Notes: a model not told the origin generated them from the sequence alone. A DNA stretch of 64,000 nt from Methanoregulaceae archaeon (GCA_015660965.1 JACTVG010000002.1:124001-188000); one strand, 5' to 3'. Positions 37,990-48,192 are shown, counted from the stretch's first letter. Program-made: numbers and translations.

Positions 37990-38544
37990 TTATTCCTCAG
38001 AATTTTTACTTTCCTTCCCTTTTGAAACTGCAACTTTTGCAAATCTTATAACTTTTTCATGCATCCGATACCCATGAGAGACTTCATCAATTACAGTACC
38101 CTCATCATAGTCTGATGGTATATGCGAAATTGCTTCATGCTCTGCAGGGTTGAATTTTTTTAAGAGCGATTCTATAGGTGTGATGCCGTACCGTTGTATA
38201 ATGGCAGATGAGAGCTCTCGAATTTGATTGAGACCTTCACGCAAATGATTGTCATCAGATTGGACAGCACGCTCTAAATTGTCAATTACTTCAAGCATAT
38301 CGATAGCAAACCGTTCAATTGCAATTTGCGTTATATTCTCGCGTTCTCGGGATGCTCTTTTCTTGTAGTTATCGAAATCTGCAGCGAGCCTTAAAAATCG
38401 ATCATTTAGTTCATCATATCGTTTTTTCAGCTCGTCAAGCTCTGACACTTCTGGAGATGGCTGTTCTGTTTCTGACTTATTAATATCAGAAATATCTATC
38501 GGATCTACGGAGTTGTTTGCATCCTCTCCCATACTACATCCCAT
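37990..38544 (-). CDS. grpE: Nucleotide exchange factor GrpE
   Basis: The protein of about 184 residues starts with an acidic disordered region, then a long coiled coil (residues ~40-95, [21 protein letters not shown]) and the beta-domain ending in the signature [20 protein letters not shown] and [19 protein letters not shown]. It releases ADP from DnaK. ATG 38544 is chosen; a TTG at 38556 and ATG 38532 are alternatives. A TATA box GTTTATATAG on the minus strand (38576-38585) puts the transcript start near 38554, so the leader is very short. First gene of the chaperone operon. Confidence 0.92.
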   Translation of the reverse strand: MGCSMGEDANNSVDPIDISDINKSETEQPSPEVSELDELKKRYDELNDRFLRLAADFDNYKKRASRERENITQIAIERFAIDMLEVIDNLERAVQSDDNHLREGLNQIRELSSAIIQRYGITPIESLLKKFNPAEHEAISHIPSDYDEGTVIDEVSHGYRMHEKVIRFAKVAVSKGKESKNSEE

Positions 38545-38575
38545 TCGATGTTCCAATATCTATAGTATTGTAGTT

Positions 38576-38585
38576 CTATATAAAC
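38576..38585 (-). promoter_or_regulatory. TATA box of the grpE-dnaK-dnaJ operon
   Basis: Read on the minus strand, GTTTATATAG is a good archaeal TATA element. It lies about 25 nt before the inferred start point and 32 nt before the preferred grpE ATG. Confidence 0.55.
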
Positions 38586-38827
38586 TTTGACTTTAAGCAT
38601 AATTAATAACCGTCAAATTGTGATTATTTTGGGTAAAATCCAAAGAATTCTCTCTCAAATCCAAATTAGAGAGAAATTTTAAGTTTTTTAATCAAATTGA
38701 GGTTATGCTATAAAAAAATATAATTGATTATATAAATTATTCCAGTCAAAAAGTGTTATAAGTAGATAACTAAGTTTTCTTTCCCCTTCTTTAACTAGCA
38801 TACTTTTTTTCCATTATAGCGTAATTA

Positions 38828-40318
38828 ATGACTATGAAGTGGGCACTTCTCTCAGTTTGGGATAAATCAGGTATAATAGATCTTGCACGAGCACTCATAA
38901 ATAAAAAATTTGGTATTATGAGTTCTGGTGGGACTGGGAAAATACTGGGAGAAGCGAATATAAAATTTACCGAAGTTTCGAATTATACTGGCTTTCCCGA
39001 AATGATGGATGGTAGAGTAAAGACTCTTCACCCGAAAGTGCACGGTGGACTTTTAGGTCGCAGACCAGTTGACGATGCAGTTATGAAAAAATATGGGATT
39101 AACCGTATCGATTTTTTAGTTGTAAATCTCTATCCATTCGAAAAGATGGCAGCAAAATCATTGGGGCTCGATCAACTTATTGAGTATATTGATGTCGGGG
39201 GGCCTGCAATGATACGTGCTGCAGCAAAAAATTTTAAAGATGTTGCAGTGGTGGTCGATCCATCTGATTATCCTATGGTGATAAAGATCCTTAATAATGG
39301 AGATTTCACATTAGAGCAACGGCAAAATCTTGCAAAAAAAGCATTCGCTCGAACTGCAGCATATGATGCAGCGATAAGTAATCATTTAGAACAAATTGAT
39401 TCTCTATTTCCTGAGACCTTTACAATTCAATTTACTCATGGGAGAACACTACGTTACGGTGAGAATCCACATCAAAAAGCTGCAGTTTATGGGACATCTG
39501 GGATCGCTAGTACAGAACCAATACAAGGCAAACAGATGTCATACAATAATTACCTTGATACGAACGCTGCCGTATCACTTCTTAGGGAATTTGAACAGTG
39601 TGCGGCAATTATTGTTAAGCACAACAATCCTTGTGGAGTTGCAGTCGGAGATAAACTACTTGAAACGTATATTAGTGCCCGTGAAGTTGACCCCGTTTCA
39701 GCTTACGGATCTGTTGTCGCTATAAACCGAGAGACCACGAGGGATGTTGCTGAAGAGATAAATTCAACCTATGTTGAGGTCGTTATTGCGCCATCTTATT
39801 CTAGTGACGCACTCTCCATTTTGAAGAAGAAAGAAAATATGCGTGTCCTTATCCTTTCCGAACCATCGATCCATGATGAGATTCGGAGTATTGATGGAGG
39901 CGTTCTCGTTCAAAGGACTCCTCAATATCAGGAACACTGGAAAGTAATAACTGATCGGGATCCAACTTCTGAAGAAATGCAAGCCCTTCAACTTGCATGG
40001 AAAGTTTGCAAACACACTCGCAGCAACACGATTATCTTTGCAAATTCTCACAGAACATTAGGAATTGGTGCTGGACAAATGAGTCGAGTTGATGCAGCTA
40101 AAATTGCGATTAGTAAAGCTTGTTCAACGTTGATGGGGTCTGCAGTTGCATCTGACGCATTCCTTCCATTCCCGGATACGCTTGAAGTTGCAGCAAAGGC
40201 TGGTGCAACGGCTCTTGTCCAACCTGGAGGCTCAATCCGTGATGATGAAGTTATTGCAGCAGCAAACCGTTTGAACATGGCAATGATTTTTACGGGCGTA
40301 CGCTACTTTAGGCACTGA
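38828..40318 (+). CDS. purH: Bifunctional AICAR transformylase/IMP cyclohydrolase PurH
   Basis: The 496-residue protein has the N-terminal MGS-like IMP cyclohydrolase domain (SVWDKSGI, SSGGTGKIL, EMMDGRVKTLHPKVHGG) and the C-terminal AICAR formyltransferase domain (RYGENPHQKAAVYG, IVKHNNPCGVA, and the C-terminal DAFLPFPDTLEVAAKAGATA). It carries out the last two steps of IMP synthesis using a formyl-folate-type donor. Many archaea use unrelated PurP and PurO instead, so the presence of PurH says something about the purine pathway of this organism. The gene is monocistronic and divergent from grpE. Confidence 0.95.
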   Translation: MTMKWALLSVWDKSGIIDLARALINKKFGIMSSGGTGKILGEANIKFTEVSNYTGFPEMMDGRVKTLHPKVHGGLLGRRPVDDAVMKKYGINRIDFLVVNLYPFEKMAAKSLGLDQLIEYIDVGGPAMIRAAAKNFKDVAVVVDPSDYPMVIKILNNGDFTLEQRQNLAKKAFARTAAYDAAISNHLEQIDSLFPETFTIQFTHGRTLRYGENPHQKAAVYGTSGIASTEPIQGKQMSYNNYLDTNAAVSLLREFEQCAAIIVKHNNPCGVAVGDKLLETYISAREVDPVSAYGSVVAINRETTRDVAEEINSTYVEVVIAPSYSSDALSILKKKENMRVLILSEPSIHDEIRSIDGGVLVQRTPQYQEHWKVITDRDPTSEEMQALQLAWKVCKHTRSNTIIFANSHRTLGIGAGQMSRVDAAKIAISKACSTLMGSAVASDAFLPFPDTLEVAAKAGATALVQPGGSIRDDEVIAAANRLNMAMIFTGVRYFRH

Positions 40319-40406
40319 TATAACAAAAAAGAATGGAACCCTGTAAAAAATATGTAAATAAGTGCGTCGGCTTTATATTACCGAAAACCGCTAAAAAAAG
40401 AGAAGA

Positions 40407-40781
40407 TTATTTTACCTGAGTCTCTGCAATATCTCCGACAATGGGGACTTTGAACTTCTCTCCTTTGTATGCCTTGAACATCAGAACAAGCCATAGAATC
40501 AGCATAACAATTGCAATCAGTGTTGCAATGAGACTCAGGATTCCCCAAGCACCATATGCACCATACATTCCGGCTCCAAAGAACATCATAGTATAGATCG
40601 TACCGATAATCCAGTAAAGGATCGTAAGCGGAAGGAATGTCAGTACTGACTGCATTGCATGGAATCTTACTGTTTTGTTATCCTTCTCCATCAGGAAGAA
40701 TATGATCCCGGTTAACCAGCCTAAAACGTAACATGCAGCAGAGGCTACATTTTCATCCAGTCCAAACGTGGCTTTTACCAT
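40407..40781 (-). CDS. DUF4870-like small membrane protein
   Basis: The 124-residue protein has the DUF4870/Tic20-like pattern: CYVLGWLTGIIFFLMEKDNK, then VRFHAMQSVLTF, followed by two or three more transmembrane segments and a short soluble tail (KAYKGEKFKVPIVGDIAE). Members are widespread in archaea and bacteria, usually without known function. It is monocistronic; a 520-nt spacer lies upstream, part of which resembles a broken membrane-protein gene. Family assignment is from the pattern, not a search. Confidence 0.8.
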   Translation of the reverse strand: MVKATFGLDENVASAACYVLGWLTGIIFFLMEKDNKTVRFHAMQSVLTFLPLTILYWIIGTIYTMMFFGAGMYGAYGAWGILSLIATLIAIVMLILWLVLMFKAYKGEKFKVPIVGDIAETQVK

Positions 40782-41014
40782 AGCATTTTCTCCAAATAAT
40801 TAGTATACAACGTCTTTTTCCATCTATCTATATAAGATTTTGGAATCATACTGACCTTGAGATAATTGGTTTTTGTGATAGAGATAGATTAGAAAAATGA
40901 AAATACGGGAATTATCTGCCGTTTCAACAACTTTAAATGCTCTTTTTCCAATTTTAAGGCAATAAACGATATAAACTTATATTCTGCGAAGCGGATAAAT
41001 TCCTTTAATCGTTT

Positions 41015-41211
41015 ATGGCTGGAAAGGTCACTGGGTCGGTTATATTATTGCATTGATTATCATATGCATTCTAGTTTTTCTCGTTATGATAATCCTAGGG
41101 ATTATTCCATATATCGGAGGGCTACTCTATCTCATAATTTCTCCATTTATTGGGATATTTATTATGCGGTACGTTTACCTACACTATGACAGTGCCAGAA
41201 CTGGTGCCTAA
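41015..41211 (+). pseudogene. Frameshifted small membrane-protein gene
   Basis: From 41023 to the TAA at 41209-41211 the frame encodes a convincing two-helix membrane protein (GHWVGYIIALIIICILVFLV, then IPYIGGLLYLIISPFIGIFI and the tail RYVYLHYDSARTGA). That frame has no ATG, GTG or TTG after its upstream stop at 40996. An ATG at 41015 sits at the right place, but in another frame; joining the two frames within GGAAAGG would give an ordinary start MAGKGHWVGY. This indicates a one-base frameshift, a programmed shift or a sequencing error. A TATA-like ACGATATAAAC lies about 45 nt upstream. It occupies most of the 40782-41303 gap. Confidence 0.5.
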
Positions 41212-41303
41212 ATCAATTTCTTTCTCATTCTTATCTTTACGTATTTACTTAAGATATTAGATTATTCTCAAAAAAAATAGAATAATTATAAAACTTATGT
41301 TTG

Positions 41304-42947
41304 TTACCGTTGAACTGCACCGATATTTGCCTGCTCAACAGTCTTTGCGTACCGTTTTAGTACTCCTTTCAACGACTTTTTTATGGGCTTCCACGTCTTT
41401 TTCCTTTTTTCAATAGTTTTTGTATCCACACAAAGATCAATTCGTTTCTCGAAAAGATCTACTTCAATTTGATCACCCTCTTGAACAAAGGCAATGGGGC
41501 CACCCACAGCTGCTTCAGGTGCAACATGACCAATGCATGGCCCACGTGTCCCTCCAGAGAATCGGCCATCTGTAACAAGAACGACCTTCGAATATCGCAT
41601 ACCCACGAGTGCTGATGTTGGTGAGAGCATCTCTGGCATACCTGGTCCTCCTCGAGGTCCTTCATATCGAATTACAATGACGTCACCTTCTTTGATCTCT
41701 TGGGCAAGGATTCCTTTCATTGCTTTTTGTTCACCGTCATAAACTCGACTTGGTCCTTTATGTTGCCACATTCCTTTATCAACTGCAGCACATTTTACTA
41801 CTGCTCCATCTGGCGCAAGAGAGCCTTTAAGGATTTTAAGACCTCCCCCCATATTCACCGGGGATGTTGTGGGTTTAATTACGGACTCATCTTTAACCGA
41901 AGCTGCTGCTGCGATTTGTTTGATTGTTCTCCCTGACACTGTAGGTGTGTCATCAAGATGTTTTATTAATCTGGTTAAAACCGCCGGAATACCTCCAGCG
42001 CGGTAGAGCGTTTGCATAGAATGAGGTCCTGCCGGTTGCATATCGCAAATATGTGGGATCTCATCAGAAATAGCATTGAAATCATTGAGAGAGATATATA
42101 TTTTTGCCTCACTTGCTATAGCCATTAAATGTAAAACGGTATTAGTTGAACCACCAAGCGCCATATCCACTCGTATAGCATTTTTCAAACTTTGCTCTGT
42201 AACAATATCTCGTGGTAAAATTTTTTTATTAACAAGAGAGACAACAACCTCACCAGTCTCCCGGGCAATTCGTAACTTCGCAGAATCAACAGCAGGGATT
42301 GCAGCGCAACCGGATAACGACATACCCATGGCTTCGGTCAAACATGCCATTGTATTTGCCGTATACAATCCCTGACAGCTACCACATCCTGGCATCGCAC
42401 TACATTCTAATTCGCATAATACTTCTTCAGTCATTACACCCCCAGCGACCATTCCAACACCTTCAAAAATATCAATAAGTGAGAGTTCCTGACCATCCCG
42501 GTAGCCAGAAAGCATAGCCCCACCTGTAAGAACAACTGTTGGAATATTGCATCGAACTGCAGCCATAAGCATACCTGGGACTATCTTGTCACAGGTGCCA
42601 ATACATACAAGACCGTCAAACCGGTGAGCATCAACCATTAATTCGATTGAATCAGCGATGTTTTCTCTGGATGGCAGTGATGATCGCATTCCTTCGTGTC
42701 CCATAGCGATACCATCACAAATACCAATAGTGCCAAATTCGAAAGGAACACCTCCCGCTGCTGCAATTCCTTCTCGGACTTTTTCTGAAAGCTGTCGCAG
42801 ATGTACATGACCCGGTACAATCGTATTGAACGCGTTTGCAATCCCAATAAATGGTAGACTCATCTCTCGATCAGTAATACCAAGAGAGCGAAGTAGTGAG
42901 CGATTTGGTGCTCGCGAATAACCAACTTTGATCTCGTCACTGCGCAT
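41304..42947 (-). CDS. ilvD: Dihydroxy-acid dehydratase IlvD
   Basis: The protein of about 547 residues dehydrates 2,3-dihydroxy-isovalerate and its homologue in branched-chain amino acid synthesis. The Fe-S ligand motifs are present: [15 protein letters not shown] and [36 protein letters not shown] marks the C-terminal active site. ATG 42947 ([19 protein letters not shown]) is preferred because it matches the family start and has AGGTG about 5 nt upstream; the longer frame from 42995 adds 16 atypical residues. Monocistronic. Confidence 0.95.
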   Translation of the reverse strand: MRSDEIKVGYSRAPNRSLLRSLGITDREMSLPFIGIANAFNTIVPGHVHLRQLSEKVREGIAAAGGVPFEFGTIGICDGIAMGHEGMRSSLPSRENIADSIELMVDAHRFDGLVCIGTCDKIVPGMLMAAVRCNIPTVVLTGGAMLSGYRDGQELSLIDIFEGVGMVAGGVMTEEVLCELECSAMPGCGSCQGLYTANTMACLTEAMGMSLSGCAAIPAVDSAKLRIARETGEVVVSLVNKKILPRDIVTEQSLKNAIRVDMALGGSTNTVLHLMAIASEAKIYISLNDFNAISDEIPHICDMQPAGPHSMQTLYRAGGIPAVLTRLIKHLDDTPTVSGRTIKQIAAAASVKDESVIKPTTSPVNMGGGLKILKGSLAPDGAVVKCAAVDKGMWQHKGPSRVYDGEQKAMKGILAQEIKEGDVIVIRYEGPRGGPGMPEMLSPTSALVGMRYSKVVLVTDGRFSGGTRGPCIGHVAPEAAVGGPIAFVQEGDQIEVDLFEKRIDLCVDTKTIEKRKKTWKPIKKSLKGVLKRYAKTVEQANIGAVQR

Positions 42948-43112
42948 ATTACACCTATGTATGAACGAAGTACTCGATATATATGTATCAGGCATTATTA
43001 AATCACATATGCATGAAGAATTATCTTTACGACGGAATTATGTGTATTAAGTTGATACTATATCATTTTAGTAAATATTAAACAAAAATCCAAATTTTCC
43101 TTAAAAAAATTC

Positions 43113-44438
43113 TTATGCCGTTTTTGTCTTCTCTAATAATCTAATAAATTCATTTACAAAATTATCTGAAAAATAAGCATGCGTATACGTGCCGATGACG
43201 TTATGCACAGTCAAACCATCTTTCCCATTTTCTATACCTTTTCCCCGTGAAAGTCGAAAGGTATATCGAGCATCAGAATCCGGTATCAGCTTCGAGTAAT
43301 GGAATTCATGTCCACGAATGGACAGACCAGATGGAAGAACCGATGATCCGTCCATACTCTCACCATTAACATAACCGAGTGCCTGAACTCTATCAGACAT
43401 CTCAGTTGTGGCTGGGAGTATTCCACACAATTTATAAAATCGATCTGTTGTAATCCCTTCAGTGAGATATATTAGACCCCCGCATTCCGCGTAAACGGGC
43501 ATCCCGCTATTAACTGATTTGCTAAAATCAGAACGGAATCTGGAGATTTCTAACTCCTTGAGATATAACTCAGGATACCCCCCACCGAGGTAAACACCAT
43601 TCACATCAGGTAATTTATCAGAAAGTGGTGAAAAAAAGACCAGTTCTGCTCCCGCTGAACGAAATCGATCAAGATTATCTTGGTAATAAAAACAAAACGC
43701 TTTGTCCCACGCGATTCCAATTCTTGTTGTGGACTCTTGTTTTATAATTTTTTGTGGCTTTTTATCAAGAGGTAGCGCTTGACGAGCAACGTCAAGTATT
43801 TTACTTATATTGCAGTGCTCTTCAATAAACGATCCTAAATCCAATGTTGGTTCTGTTTCATGTGCCATATGGAGCCCTAGGTGTCGGCTTTTAATGGCAA
43901 GATCTTTTTTTCTGGGGATCCATCCAAACTCAGGTACCTGAAGAGAGGATTCAATCATCTGTCGGTGATGTTTACTCCCAATTTGGTTGAAAATTATGCC
44001 GGAGATCGTAATAGTAGGATCATATTCGCGGTAACCTTTGATAAGTGCATGAACACTACGAGACATCCCTTTTGCGTCAACAATGAGTATAATCGGAGCT
44101 CTTAATATTCGAGCAACATGGGCAGTACTCGAGATATCAGAACCATCAACACCATCAAACAAGCCCATTACACCTTCGATGACTGCAATATCAGCCCCTT
44201 CGCTACTATGTAAGAAGGTATCAACACAACCTTGGTCATGCATCATAAATGGATCAAGGTTTCTAGAAAAACGACCACAAATGCGAGTATGATGTGAAGG
44301 GTCAATAAAATCAGGTCCCACTTTAAATGGTTGGATTTTTAAATGTCGAGCCATTAGCGATGCCATGATACCATCAGCAATGGTAGTCTTACCGCATCCA
44401 CTGTGCGTTCCGGCAATGATAATTCGTGGAATGTTCAT
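43113..44438 (-). CDS. Cobyrinate or Ni-sirohydrochlorin a,c-diamide synthase (CbiA/CfbB family)
   Basis: The 441-residue enzyme amidates the a and c acetate side chains of a corrin or Ni-sirohydrochlorin. It has an N-terminal ATP-binding loop (GTHSGCGKTTIADG), the family stretch VGPDFIDPSHHTRICGR, and a C-terminal class I glutamine amidotransferase domain with the nucleophile Cys in YAECGGLIYLTEG and late His residues (RGHEFHYSKL). CbiA (cobalamin) and CfbB (coenzyme F430) cannot be separated by eye. Both would suit a methanogen with a corrinoid-dependent ACS operon. No other cofactor gene is adjacent. Confidence 0.88.
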   Translation of the reverse strand: MNIPRIIIAGTHSGCGKTTIADGIMASLMARHLKIQPFKVGPDFIDPSHHTRICGRFSRNLDPFMMHDQGCVDTFLHSSEGADIAVIEGVMGLFDGVDGSDISSTAHVARILRAPIILIVDAKGMSRSVHALIKGYREYDPTITISGIIFNQIGSKHHRQMIESSLQVPEFGWIPRKKDLAIKSRHLGLHMAHETEPTLDLGSFIEEHCNISKILDVARQALPLDKKPQKIIKQESTTRIGIAWDKAFCFYYQDNLDRFRSAGAELVFFSPLSDKLPDVNGVYLGGGYPELYLKELEISRFRSDFSKSVNSGMPVYAECGGLIYLTEGITTDRFYKLCGILPATTEMSDRVQALGYVNGESMDGSSVLPSGLSIRGHEFHYSKLIPDSDARYTFRLSRGKGIENGKDGLTVHNVIGTYTHAYFSDNFVNEFIRLLEKTKTA

Positions 44439-44562
44439 TGAATTTAACCGCCAAAAATTGTTGGCTCAATAGAATTCTTGAAATTCAATTTATTTATACA
44501 ATTCACCTAGTCAAACTCTTGATCTTTTTGAAATAAATACTATAAAAAATAAATTGTGTAAT

Positions 44563-45879
44563 TTACGCTTTCTTGCTCCGATACTTAATGATTCCATATA
44601 CTATACCGATAATTGCCGCAAATATTATGATTAGCATTATCGGGTTTGAAAGGATAGCTGCTATGCCACTAGGTGCAACAACATCCACTGGAGCTTTTAG
44701 AGTATCTGAGACATACCAATTATCAAGAGTGTCACGATATCGAATTTCAGAATCAAGACCGTATTCTTTCAGTGTTGCATCACTATTTACACTAACCTCA
44801 TACGATGCAGTAACAGTATCCCCTGGTTTCATATCACCGAGATAAGCGATATCATCGTTGCTTGTGAATGGATCGACAGCACTAATGCTTGCTTGAGCAC
44901 TATACGCAGTCGTATCTCCAGTATTTTTATACTGAACTGAGATCACTTTTTTTGCACTAGGATTCATTTCTGCTGCAGATGAGACAATCGTAAAATCGAT
45001 CTTTCCTCCAACGGGTATACCAACAGTATCGCTGAGTGAAGTAACTGTATCCCCATCTTTATTTTCATAAACTACGAAAACGTCGACGGGATATGTTGAA
45101 CGTTCTGCATCCTTTTGAACAGTTACCTTATATCGGGTATCTATTGTTGATCCCGATGGAAAATCCCCAATATAAACACTACTATCAGTTGGGATTATTG
45201 GACTATTCCCATTTTGTACGATTTTCACAACTGCTTTTTTTCCGTCATCAAATCCAATATTTTTAATTTTGAGATTCAGATAGCCCTCAGTTCCAACATT
45301 TAAATGTTCAGGTTCTGCTGATAGGACTTGAATTGAAATATCAGGTTTAATTTTGATAGGAAGAGATAAGGTTAGATTTGTAGTTCTATAATCGTACTCG
45401 ATAGTATCAGTACCATACTGATTAGCAGTTTCGAGATATGTATAATTGATATTGACTGGGAGATTATACGTCCCAGAAGGGGCATCAGTTGGAATCTTTA
45501 TATGAAAACTGCTCGTAACTGTGCTACCACCGGTAAGATCACCAACCATTTGAGGATCTGATTTAATTATAATAGGGGAATTTCCAGAAGATAACGATAC
45601 CATAAGAAGTTTCGCTGTGTTTGGAAGGTCATCACGATTGATAATACCAGACTGAACGAATTTGAATTGATTAAGACCACTATTCGAAATAATGACTGGA
45701 AGTGTAGTATCTGTACCTGGATCAAATTCATTAGTACCTGATATATAAACTGAAAGCGATGGACTTCCACTCATATATTTTACACCTGTGTTGACAGTTT
45801 CAGCACTTGCGGGTGAACCCGCAATTATAACCAATATCATAAATAAAATTGGTATGGTTATCCATTTGCTAATGAACAT
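44563..45879 (-). CDS. Secreted COG1361-type surface protein with C-terminal anchor
   Basis: The 438-residue protein has a signal peptide (hydrophobic to ~residue 25, ending SPASA), at least three immunoglobulin-like CARDB/NEW3-type beta-domains (repeating patterns such as PVIISNSGLNQFKF, LKIKNIGFDDGKK, VQYKNTGDTTAYSA) and a C-terminal transmembrane helix with a basic tail (IKYRSKKA). COG1361 proteins are envelope proteins of methanogens, sometimes next to transporters; none is adjacent here. It is divergent from the lipoprotein gene at 46004. No catalytic residues are recognised. Confidence 0.8.
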   Translation of the reverse strand: MFISKWITIPILFMILVIIAGSPASAETVNTGVKYMSGSPSLSVYISGTNEFDPGTDTTLPVIISNSGLNQFKFVQSGIINRDDLPNTAKLLMVSLSSGNSPIIIKSDPQMVGDLTGGSTVTSSFHIKIPTDAPSGTYNLPVNINYTYLETANQYGTDTIEYDYRTTNLTLSLPIKIKPDISIQVLSAEPEHLNVGTEGYLNLKIKNIGFDDGKKAVVKIVQNGNSPIIPTDSSVYIGDFPSGSTIDTRYKVTVQKDAERSTYPVDVFVVYENKDGDTVTSLSDTVGIPVGGKIDFTIVSSAAEMNPSAKKVISVQYKNTGDTTAYSAQASISAVDPFTSNDDIAYLGDMKPGDTVTASYEVSVNSDATLKEYGLDSEIRYRDTLDNWYVSDTLKAPVDVVAPSGIAAILSNPIMLIIIFAAIIGIVYGIIKYRSKKA

Positions 45880-46003
45880 GATTTTTCACGTCGTCTTTTA
45901 AGATTTCTTTTCTAATTTGAACGTAATAGTTGATAGGTTAATCGCTAGAGTATAACAAAATTTGGTAAATAAAAATAAATATTGCGCATCGTAATAAAAT
46001 GCT

Positions 46004-46756
46004 ATGAAATTATTAGATCCAAAACTGCTTGTTCTTTTCATCATCTATTTATTATTAATCGCTGGATGTGTAGCTCCTCCAAAACCAGGAACATCGCCTT
46101 CATCATATCCGGGTTCATCAGGATCTGCCCAGGGCATTGAAGCTTTAACGCCAACACCAGAGTATGTTACTCAAGCAACACTATTTTCGACGGTGACACC
46201 AACAGTTCAAGGTCAAGGGTATATTACATTCCCACCGACAACTCCAATAGCTGCTGATTTAAGCTGTCTTATAGATCTCAGGTCATTAGTTGGATACCAG
46301 ACAACTGCAATTACATTTGACTTGAAAAATCCCCCGATGTATATTAATTATTCGGTCACTCCATCCAATATAACGATTACAAGAACAATAGTTGATCCAA
46401 ACACAAAAGCGGAGTCATTACAATCATGGTCAACTTATAGCCCATATTCATGGTTTGAAGTAACCGTCCGCAATAAAACAAGTGGAAAGATTTATCTTCA
46501 AGATGGATTTGGAACCCAAAAAGGGTATACTACTTATCTAAATCAAACTCTAAAAGTATTCAATCAGGGAGATCTTCAGATTGAGTATATAAGTAATAAT
46601 ATTACAGCGACCGCAGGTATCTGGGTAAAACCATTACAAAATTTTGACAATCGTCAACCGTCAGACTTTTCTGAATGTAAATATTGGGATCATCCAGTAA
46701 ACGTATTACCATTTGCGACAGCAACACCGACCCCAACTCAATACGCGACCTCATAA
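46004..46756 (+). CDS. Secreted lipoprotein-like protein, unknown
   Basis: The 250-residue protein begins with a signal peptide ending in a lipobox-like LLIAGC, followed by a Pro/Ser/Thr/Gly-rich linker (to ~residue 80) and a globular beta-rich domain (~85-230) with aromatic and Asn/Thr-rich strands. The C-terminus is again Thr/Pro-rich. The lipobox points to lipid anchoring on the outer face. It is divergent from the COG1361-type gene and precedes tRNA-Arg(GCG). No known family is recognised with confidence. Confidence 0.7.
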   Translation: MKLLDPKLLVLFIIYLLLIAGCVAPPKPGTSPSSYPGSSGSAQGIEALTPTPEYVTQATLFSTVTPTVQGQGYITFPPTTPIAADLSCLIDLRSLVGYQTTAITFDLKNPPMYINYSVTPSNITITRTIVDPNTKAESLQSWSTYSPYSWFEVTVRNKTSGKIYLQDGFGTQKGYTTYLNQTLKVFNQGDLQIEYISNNITATAGIWVKPLQNFDNRQPSDFSECKYWDHPVNVLPFATATPTPTQYATS

Positions 46757-46860
46757 AATCAATTTCTTTCTGTTTTAATATCATTAACCTCTATAAAAAC
46801 GGTGAGTTATTTAAGCGATGAAATCGAGTTAAATAGGCAGGCAATAAAAATTTTATCGAT

Positions 46861-46932
46861 GCCCCGGTAGGGTAGTGGACATCCTAGAAGCCTGCGGAGC
46901 TTTTGACCCGGGTTCAAATCCCGGCCGGGGCG
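46861..46932 (+). tRNA. tRNA-Arg(GCG)
   Basis: This 72-nt cloverleaf has acceptor GCCCCGG/CCGGGGC and anticodon loop CTGCGGA, giving anticodon GCG (Arg, CGC/CGT codons). The T arm is identical to that of tRNA-Arg(CCG) at 17042. CCA is not encoded. Its 3' end plus flank (46920-46934) contains the exact 15-bp att core of the integrated element at 12.55-17.05 kb, in the opposite orientation. Confidence 0.95.
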
Positions 46933-46934
46933 TA

Positions 46935-47406
46935 AATTTTTTTCAAGTCTAACCCAGTTCTCAAACGTGGTTATCTTCACAACCAATAAGGATCATACCT
47001 TCAAATTACAACGTATCTGTTTGAAGTATTTCAGCCAATTTGTTCCCAATAAGGATGAATGTGCTTACTAGGTAGTTAGATGAAATTACAAGATGTTTTC
47101 CTTATGGTACGTCAACAATTTCAGGTAATGGAGGAGAACGTTGGCCAAGCCAAATCGAACTCGCAGGAGCACGGTATCAAGGTAGATACGTAAGCGGAAA
47201 TTGCCAAAAAGCTAAAACAATAGATGAACCTTTTTTAGAAAGATGATAAAATTGTATAATTATATACAGGTCTCAAATAGTCAGAAAGAATAAGATCTAA
47301 CTCTTTTAGTTTATTTCTAAAATTTTAAACAATAGATTTATCTTTCTATCATTATAACAGATTTTTATAACCGAATGTCGGTTGTAATAGTAAAAAAGGT
47401 AATTTT
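46935..47406. other. Intergenic spacer with a possible coding remnant (47076-47246)
   Basis: Between tRNA-Arg(GCG) and the MscS-like gene there is no intact gene. On the plus strand, 47076-47246 encodes a 56-residue open frame with protein-like composition (PYGTSTISGNGGERWPSQ, then IELAGARYQGRYVSG) ending at TGA, but it has an in-frame stop just before it and no start codon. This looks like the tail of a decayed gene that I cannot identify. The last ~100 nt are A+T-rich and should hold the promoter of the next gene. Confidence 0.35.
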
Positions 47407-48087
47407 ATGGCTGTACTTGGAGTTGGAATGGATTTGATAAACAACTTGTATACTATGATCGCAATCACTCTTCCGAACGTTATTGGTGCGATCATTGTAT
47501 TGCTTGTTGGGTGGATTGTCGGTAGATTATTGGGAGCACTTGTGAGAATCGTCCTTAACAAAGTAAATATGAGTACACTCGTTCCGCATTCTCCATTTGC
47601 GGGTTCAATGGAAAAAGCTGGAGTAACCCTCGGATATATTGGTGACATTGCTGTCAGATTTTTCATTTATCTAATAGCTGTTGTTGGAGCAGTGGAAATT
47701 CTCAATCTACAATATCTCAGTAAGCTCATGGTAGACATTGTAGGGTACATACCACACATCGTTGCGTTTGGCGTTATCCTGATCGTTGGATTTATTCTCA
47801 TTGATTATTTTGTGGATTTCCTTGGAAAATTTTATGGACCCTCACATGTCGACCTAGTAACACCCGTTCTATTTCTTGTACGTATCTTTCTTTACTTCGT
47901 CCTTGTTGTCTTGTCGCTTTCACAGCTAATGCTTGACCTTACTATTATCTACACGTTTATCACACCGATAGCATGGGGCATCGGTCTTGGTATTGGTGCT
48001 GCTATTGCTATCATAGTTGGTTTCGGTCTAAAGAATAAGAGCGAAGCAATTATGGAAAAAGTAATAGAATCGTTCTTAAAACATTAA
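47407..48087 (+). CDS. MscS-type conserved TM-helix-repeat membrane protein
   Basis: The 226-residue protein has about five hydrophobic segments. It starts with the conserved TM helix of small mechanosensitive-channel relatives (IGAIIVLLVGWIVGRLLGAL) followed by LNKVNMSTLVPHSPFA, and contains a second copy-like region (VAFGVILIVGFILIDYFVDFLGKF). The beta-domain of true MscS channels is absent. Proteins of this TM-helix-repeat family are common in methanogens and may be stress or ion channels; the function is not established. Monocistronic, with no related neighbour. Confidence 0.75.
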   Translation: MAVLGVGMDLINNLYTMIAITLPNVIGAIIVLLVGWIVGRLLGALVRIVLNKVNMSTLVPHSPFAGSMEKAGVTLGYIGDIAVRFFIYLIAVVGAVEILNLQYLSKLMVDIVGYIPHIVAFGVILIVGFILIDYFVDFLGKFYGPSHVDLVTPVLFLVRIFLYFVLVVLSLSQLMLDLTIIYTFITPIAWGIGLGIGAAIAIIVGFGLKNKSEAIMEKVIESFLKH

Positions 48088-48192
48088 TACAAAAAATCCA
48101 ATTTTTTAAATTTCTCCTAAAAATTAAATTCTGTTTCGAAAAATGGTTATGTAACTTTCATTCTTACCTTAATATAAGGAGAGTCTAAACCT

